DNA from: Rhizobiaceae bacterium
Lineage (GTDB): Bacteria > Pseudomonadota > Alphaproteobacteria > Rhizobiales > Rhizobiaceae
DNA length: 64,000 nucleotides
Reading direction: 5' to 3'
Assembly: GCA_014238155.1 (NCBI GenBank)
Contig: JABABQ010000050.1
Location: forward strand, 62,001 to 126,000
A program made the translations under genes and the position numbers. Each line of letters starts with the position of its first letter. Position 1 is the stretch's first letter. Shown one piece after another: positions 60,669 through 64,000 of this stretch. The notes below the pieces were generated by a model. That model was not told the DNA's origin, ran no database searches, and saw only the letters and a list, made by a program, of their open reading frames with translations.

Positions 60669-61451
60669 TCACCCAACAGGCAGTGCTTTCAACAATTGAT
60701 GGAGTGTCTCAATAGTCGAAATATCTGCCACACCATCCACCTGTTCCGGTCGGAAATGACGTTGAAACGCCTCCACAACAATATGCGTCTCATCATCAAA
60801 CAAACCAGATATTTCAACATCATATCCATACAACGCCAACATCGATTGCAGTGCCTCGATGGGTTCGCCCTTTTCGCCACGCTGAAAAAACCGACCGGAG
60901 CGGACGGGGACCGGATCCTCCCAGTGTCCAACTCCCTGACTGGCCAGCCAGGCCCAGTTAAATTTTTCACCCGGATCAATTTTACGACCGGGGGCAATAT
61001 CCGAATGGGCCAGAACACATGCGGGTGAAATGTGATGGCGTTGAATGATGTCGCGACTCAATTGCGCCACCGCCTGCATCTGAACTTGCGGAAAGTCCGG
61101 CAGACCCGCGGGGTGCCCACCATTGACAATTTCAATGCCGATGGATCGGGAATTTGTGTCCCGGTCCCCTTTCCACGAGCCAACACCAGCATGGTATGCG
61201 CGATCTTGTTCGCGCACCAATTGCACGACTTCACCATCCTCACGGATGAAATAATGACAGGATACCCCGCTCTCCTCACAGCATAGCCATTTGAGCGCGC
61301 CGTTGCCCTGCGCATCGTCTTCCATGCCGGTATAATGCAACAGTAAAATATCCGGTGAAGCATTGTCGCCATTCGGGCCGGGCTTGCGGTCACCGAAATT
61401 GACGGCAGGGCAGACCAGGTCAACGCAGTTGGAATCGGCAGTAAAATTCAA
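60669..61451 (-). CDS. N-acetylmuramoyl-L-alanine amidase, AmpD/AmiD type
   Basis: 260 residues: an amidase_2 zinc domain (His39 in LLHYTGM; His149 and Asp159 in VLAHSDIAPGRKIDP) and a C-terminal peptidoglycan-binding domain (about 195-255, GEPIEALQSMLALYGYDVEI). No signal peptide is seen, so it is likely a cytoplasmic AmpD-like recycling enzyme with an extra binding domain. The start is a TTG whose last bases overlap the stop of the upstream J-domain gene (TTGA), implying coupled translation. Confidence 0.9.
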   Translation of the reverse strand: MNFTADSNCVDLVCPAVNFGDRKPGPNGDNASPDILLLHYTGMEDDAQGNGALKWLCCEESGVSCHYFIREDGEVVQLVREQDRAYHAGVGSWKGDRDTNSRSIGIEIVNGGHPAGLPDFPQVQMQAVAQLSRDIIQRHHISPACVLAHSDIAPGRKIDPGEKFNWAWLASQGVGHWEDPVPVRSGRFFQRGEKGEPIEALQSMLALYGYDVEISGLFDDETHIVVEAFQRHFRPEQVDGVADISTIETLHQLLKALPVG

Positions 61452-62179
61452 GAGACGGTGGCCGGTCTGCGCGGTGCGTGGATCGCCTCAATTGCTTCCC
61501 AAGCAGCGTTCAGTGCCGCCAGCCGTTCGGTGGCTATGACCACAAATTCAGAAGGAACGCCGCGGGCGATCAACCTATCGGGATGACTTTCAGCCACCCG
61601 TTTGCGGTAATGCGACTTGAGTCTGGGAAAATCCCACTTTGGATCGGCATCCAGAATTGTATAGGGATTTGCGTTTCCAGGATGCATGTGCCGCATCTTG
61701 ATACGTTCATAGGCAACTGCTTCAAATCCCAGCAGATAGGCCACTTCGTCGAGAAACAGAACTTCGTTTTCATGGATCAGTCCATCTGCCTTGGCGATGT
61801 GGAACAGAGCGTCCAAAACATCCTGCAGCACGTCGTGATCAGTCGGATCATCACCGGGAAACAGCGCCCGCACCTGTGCGCTATAGGCATCAAATCCCGC
61901 AACATCCTGCTTGGCCAGATTAAACAGTCTGGAAACGTTATCGAACTCTTCCGGCGGCACTTTAAACACCTGCCGGAAGGCTTGCACCTCAGCCTGGGTC
62001 ACCACCCCGTCGGCCTTGGCCATTTTGGCTGCCAGAGCGATGAGTGCAATTGAAAACGTAACCCGCCGCCGCTTTTCACGATTTTCAGCAAAAGCAGTGC
62101 GCACGCCGTCCAACACCGTGCAAACAGCATCGCTGGCAACAGTTTTCAGGTAGTTTCCAATGTCGGACCAAATGGACAT
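61448..62179 (-). CDS. TerB/J-domain protein (DjlA-like)
   Basis: 243 residues: a TerB-like helical domain (about 38-150, with two KADGxx repeats, AKMAKADGVVTQAEV and FHIAKADGLIHENEV) and a C-terminal J domain carrying the HPD triplet (199-201) that stimulates DnaK. Unlike E. coli DjlA there is no clear N-terminal membrane helix. Coupled to the amidase gene; this pairing recurs in the order and hints at a wall-stress role, which is inference. Confidence 0.88.
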   Translation of the reverse strand: MSIWSDIGNYLKTVASDAVCTVLDGVRTAFAENREKRRRVTFSIALIALAAKMAKADGVVTQAEVQAFRQVFKVPPEEFDNVSRLFNLAKQDVAGFDAYSAQVRALFPGDDPTDHDVLQDVLDALFHIAKADGLIHENEVLFLDEVAYLLGFEAVAYERIKMRHMHPGNANPYTILDADPKWDFPRLKSHYRKRVAESHPDRLIARGVPSEFVVIATERLAALNAAWEAIEAIHAPRRPATVS

Positions 62180-62282
62180 GGCAGCATTCTAATGATTTGA
62201 GAAGAGGGATGCGAGTGAAATTACCGTCATGATTGTCACATAAATTTGTCGACGATGAGGCAATCAGACCCTAAGAGAGGTG

Positions 62283-63176
62283 ATGCAATGCAAATCTCCC
62301 TCCAGCGACCGCAAAAATGCCCTGTTGGGTCTCCTTCTCGGGTTGATCGGTGTTGTATTCTTTGCGGGAACTTTGCCAGCAACCCGTATTGCAGTACTCA
62401 GTTTTGACGCCGGGTTTTTAACCTTTGGCCGAGCCGTGATTGCCGGATTGGCGGCCATCATCTGTATTGCCGCAATGAGGAAAAAAATTCCTCGCCAGCA
62501 TCTGGGAGCTTTGCTGTTTGCCGGGTTAACACTGGTATTTGGCTTTCCCGGCTTTATGACGCTGGCCATGTATACAGTTCCGGCGTCCCACGGGGGTGTG
62601 GTTTTGGGTATTCTGCCGCTTGCAACGGCGGTATTTGCGACGCTTCTTGCCGGTGAACGCCCCTCCCCGCTGTTCTGGCTTTGCGGCATTGTCGGCGCGG
62701 TTCTGATCCTCATATTTACCTTTCGCGACAGCGGTTTTGGATTCGTAATCGGCGATTTGTGGCTGCTGTTGGCCGGCATAAATGCCTCTGCAGGCTATGT
62801 GGTATCGGCAAAGCTCAGCCGTCACATGCCCGGATGGGAAGTCATCTGCTGGGCACTGATCCTGTTTTTGCCGGTCTCGGCAGTTGGAAGCTGGTTCTTC
62901 TGGCAAGCCGGATATGCTCATGCGCCCGCGCCACAAATGTGGGCATTTGCCTATGTTTCGCTCGGCTCAATGTTTTTGGGGTTCTTCGCCTGGAATACAG
63001 GATTGCAGCTGGGCGGGATTGCCAAGGTTGGTCAGTTGCAATTGTTGCAGCCATTTATAACGCTGGGCATTGCAGCGGTTGTGGTCGGTGAGCATATCTC
63101 GCTGGAAACGCTGGCTTTTGCCGGGGCTGTATTGGTAATTGTTCTGGTCGGACGTAGCGCACAGGTGACGCGATGA
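62283..63176 (+). CDS. EamA-family (DMT) permease
   Basis: 297 residues with ten predicted helices in two EamA repeats, the second starting near GDLWLLLAGINASAGYVVSA. The end of each repeat carries the usual motif (TVPASHGGVVLGILPLATAV; GGIAKVGQLQLLQPFITLGI with VVGEHISLETL). Members export amino acids or other metabolites. A GTG at 62280 directly precedes the ATG. Its stop overlaps the methyltransferase start (ATGA). Confidence 0.9.
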   Translation: MQCKSPSSDRKNALLGLLLGLIGVVFFAGTLPATRIAVLSFDAGFLTFGRAVIAGLAAIICIAAMRKKIPRQHLGALLFAGLTLVFGFPGFMTLAMYTVPASHGGVVLGILPLATAVFATLLAGERPSPLFWLCGIVGAVLILIFTFRDSGFGFVIGDLWLLLAGINASAGYVVSAKLSRHMPGWEVICWALILFLPVSAVGSWFFWQAGYAHAPAPQMWAFAYVSLGSMFLGFFAWNTGLQLGGIAKVGQLQLLQPFITLGIAAVVVGEHISLETLAFAGAVLVIVLVGRSAQVTR

Positions 63177-63826
63177 ATAATCGAAAAGATTCCAAGACCC
63201 ATGGCATTGATAAATACCACCATTTTGACGACTCAAACGACGGCGACATCTCCGGCCAGCTAAAATCTGTCTATGCCAACTGGGCCGACGCCTATGATGA
63301 CGATAATGACAACAAGCTCGGCACCGTCTCGCAGCCAAATACCGTGGCCATGTTGACCCGGCATTGTCAGGACCCACAAGCGCAGATCATGGATGTGGGA
63401 TGCGGCACCGGTCTTGTCGGTCTGCACCTGCAGCGTGCGGGTTTCAAAAACTATGACGGCACAGATATATCCACTGAAATGATGTCCCATGCCAAAGCAC
63501 GCGGGTATCGCAAACTGCTCGAACTGGACCCGACGCAACAACTGGCCGCAGATGAGAACAGTTATGACGCGGTGCTTTGTGTTGGCGTGTTTACCCATGG
63601 CCATCTGGGCCCGGAGGGGTTTGATGAGCTGATCCGCATCACCAAACCGGGTGGACTGATCTGTTTTACTGTCAATGAAGGTGTATGGGATGAGGCGCAA
63701 TTCGACGAGGCCATCGAAGCCCATGTCGAAAACGCCGTATGGCGCATTCTTGAGCAGAGCAAAATGGACTATATGGTCAATGAAGGCGTTGAGGCCTGGT
63801 ACATTGCTGCCCAAAAACTCGGCTAG
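63173..63826 (+). CDS. Class I SAM-dependent methyltransferase
   Basis: 217 residues; SAM motif MDVGCGTGLVGLHL near residue 75, acidic loop YDGTDISTEMM, and LDPTQQLAADENSYDAVLC with a C-terminal beta core. It resembles the small-molecule methyltransferases annotated beside Williams-Beuren syndrome candidate homologues, but the substrate is not known. Coupled to the EamA permease by a 4-bp overlap, so both may act on one compound. Confidence 0.85.
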   Translation: MNNRKDSKTHGIDKYHHFDDSNDGDISGQLKSVYANWADAYDDDNDNKLGTVSQPNTVAMLTRHCQDPQAQIMDVGCGTGLVGLHLQRAGFKNYDGTDISTEMMSHAKARGYRKLLELDPTQQLAADENSYDAVLCVGVFTHGHLGPEGFDELIRITKPGGLICFTVNEGVWDEAQFDEAIEAHVENAVWRILEQSKMDYMVNEGVEAWYIAAQKLG

Positions 63827-63839
63827 AACCATTCAGGCC

Positions 63840-64000
63840 CTAACGCCGCGCCTTGTTAAACTCCCTCATCCGGGCCAGCACATCAACGCCAATCTGGTGA
63901 TAGACGTCCAGCAAGTCCACCAGAACCCAGTTTTCGCGAATGAGGCCATTTTCACAGCGCCAAAAATCGAGGCTGCGCATGGTAATGCGTTTGTTGACCG
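63840..64000 (-). CDS. C-terminal end of a SnoaL-like (NTF2-fold) protein, cut by window edge
   Basis: Fifty-two codons are open from the right edge to a TAG at 63840-63842. The end RSLDFWRCENGLIRENWVLV, then DLLDVYHQIG, is typical of SnoaL-like polyketide cyclase/ester cyclase family proteins (NTF2 fold). Convergent with the methyltransferase gene. The N-terminal part and catalytic residues are outside the window. Confidence 0.6.
   Translation of the reverse strand, partial: VNKRITMRSLDFWRCENGLIRENWVLVDLLDVYHQIGVDVLARMREFNKARR

Overview
The window looks like a chromosomal segment of an alphaproteobacterium, most likely of the order Hyphomicrobiales (Rhizobiales). This rests on gene order: lptC-lptA-lptB-rpoN-hpf-ptsN, an almost complete division and cell wall (dcw) cluster running rsmH to ftsZ and on to lpxC-bamD-recN-ligA, a class A RNase P RNA next to rsmH, and CtrA-type boxes (TTAA-N7-TTAAC). 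Base composition is moderate (roughly 50-55 % G+C by eye). Genus cannot be told from the sequence alone. No tRNA, rRNA, CRISPR array, transposase or prophage gene was seen.

Layout. (1) 1-3.9 kb: tryptophan breakdown. TDO (kynA) and kynureninase (kynU) face away from a partial two-domain flavoprotein of the anthraniloyl-CoA monooxygenase/reductase type, so tryptophan carbon is probably routed through anthranilate and its CoA thioester. (2) 3.9-8.2 kb: an SDR protein without the usual catalytic Tyr, a GcvA-like LysR regulator, a divergent SHMT paralogue, an IMPACT/YigZ-domain protein and a short RNase D. (3) 8.3-13.4 kb: LPS transport genes lptCAB, sigma-54, hibernation factor and EIIA-Ntr. (4) 13.5-19.7 kb: a compact synthase-type exopolysaccharide locus: a processive GT2 synthase, an inner-membrane HlyD-like protein with an N-terminal pseudo-receiver domain, and a TolC-like lipoprotein, divergent from a UDP-sugar dehydrogenase of the amino-sugar class, with a consensus CtrA box between them. 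This is the best candidate for an undescribed system. (5) 19.7-23.7 kb: a second divergent SHMT-like enzyme behind a small inverted-repeat element, and malate synthase G. (6) 23.7-28 kb: a sparse, more A+T-rich accessory stretch with a secreted esterase, an 80-residue orphan under a palindrome-rich promoter, inverted and direct repeats, and a GT1 glycosyltransferase.

(7) 28-34 kb: prmA, a DUF1127 protein, an aminopeptidase P family protein, a NUDIX hydrolase, an ArsR/SRPBCC/DUF1761 operon and the AzlCD exporter. (8) 34-59 kb, all on the minus strand: rsmH-ftsL-ftsI-murE-murF-mraY-murD-ftsW-murG-murC-murB-ddl-ftsQ-ftsA-ftsZ, a terminator, then a separately promoted lpxC with a CtrA box and a leader hairpin, then bamD, recN and ligA. 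mraZ is absent from its usual place ahead of rsmH; rnpB lies there instead. (9) 59.7-64 kb: a lytic transglycosylase lipoprotein, an AmpD-type amidase coupled to a TerB/J-domain protein, an EamA permease coupled to a methyltransferase, and the end of a SnoaL-like protein cut by the window edge.

Most genes are core envelope functions: peptidoglycan precursors, septation, LPS synthesis and transport, outer-membrane assembly and wall turnover. The two CtrA boxes (exopolysaccharide locus and lpxC) suggest that part of envelope building is tied to the cell cycle. Calls rest on reading motifs and gene order; no database search was done.
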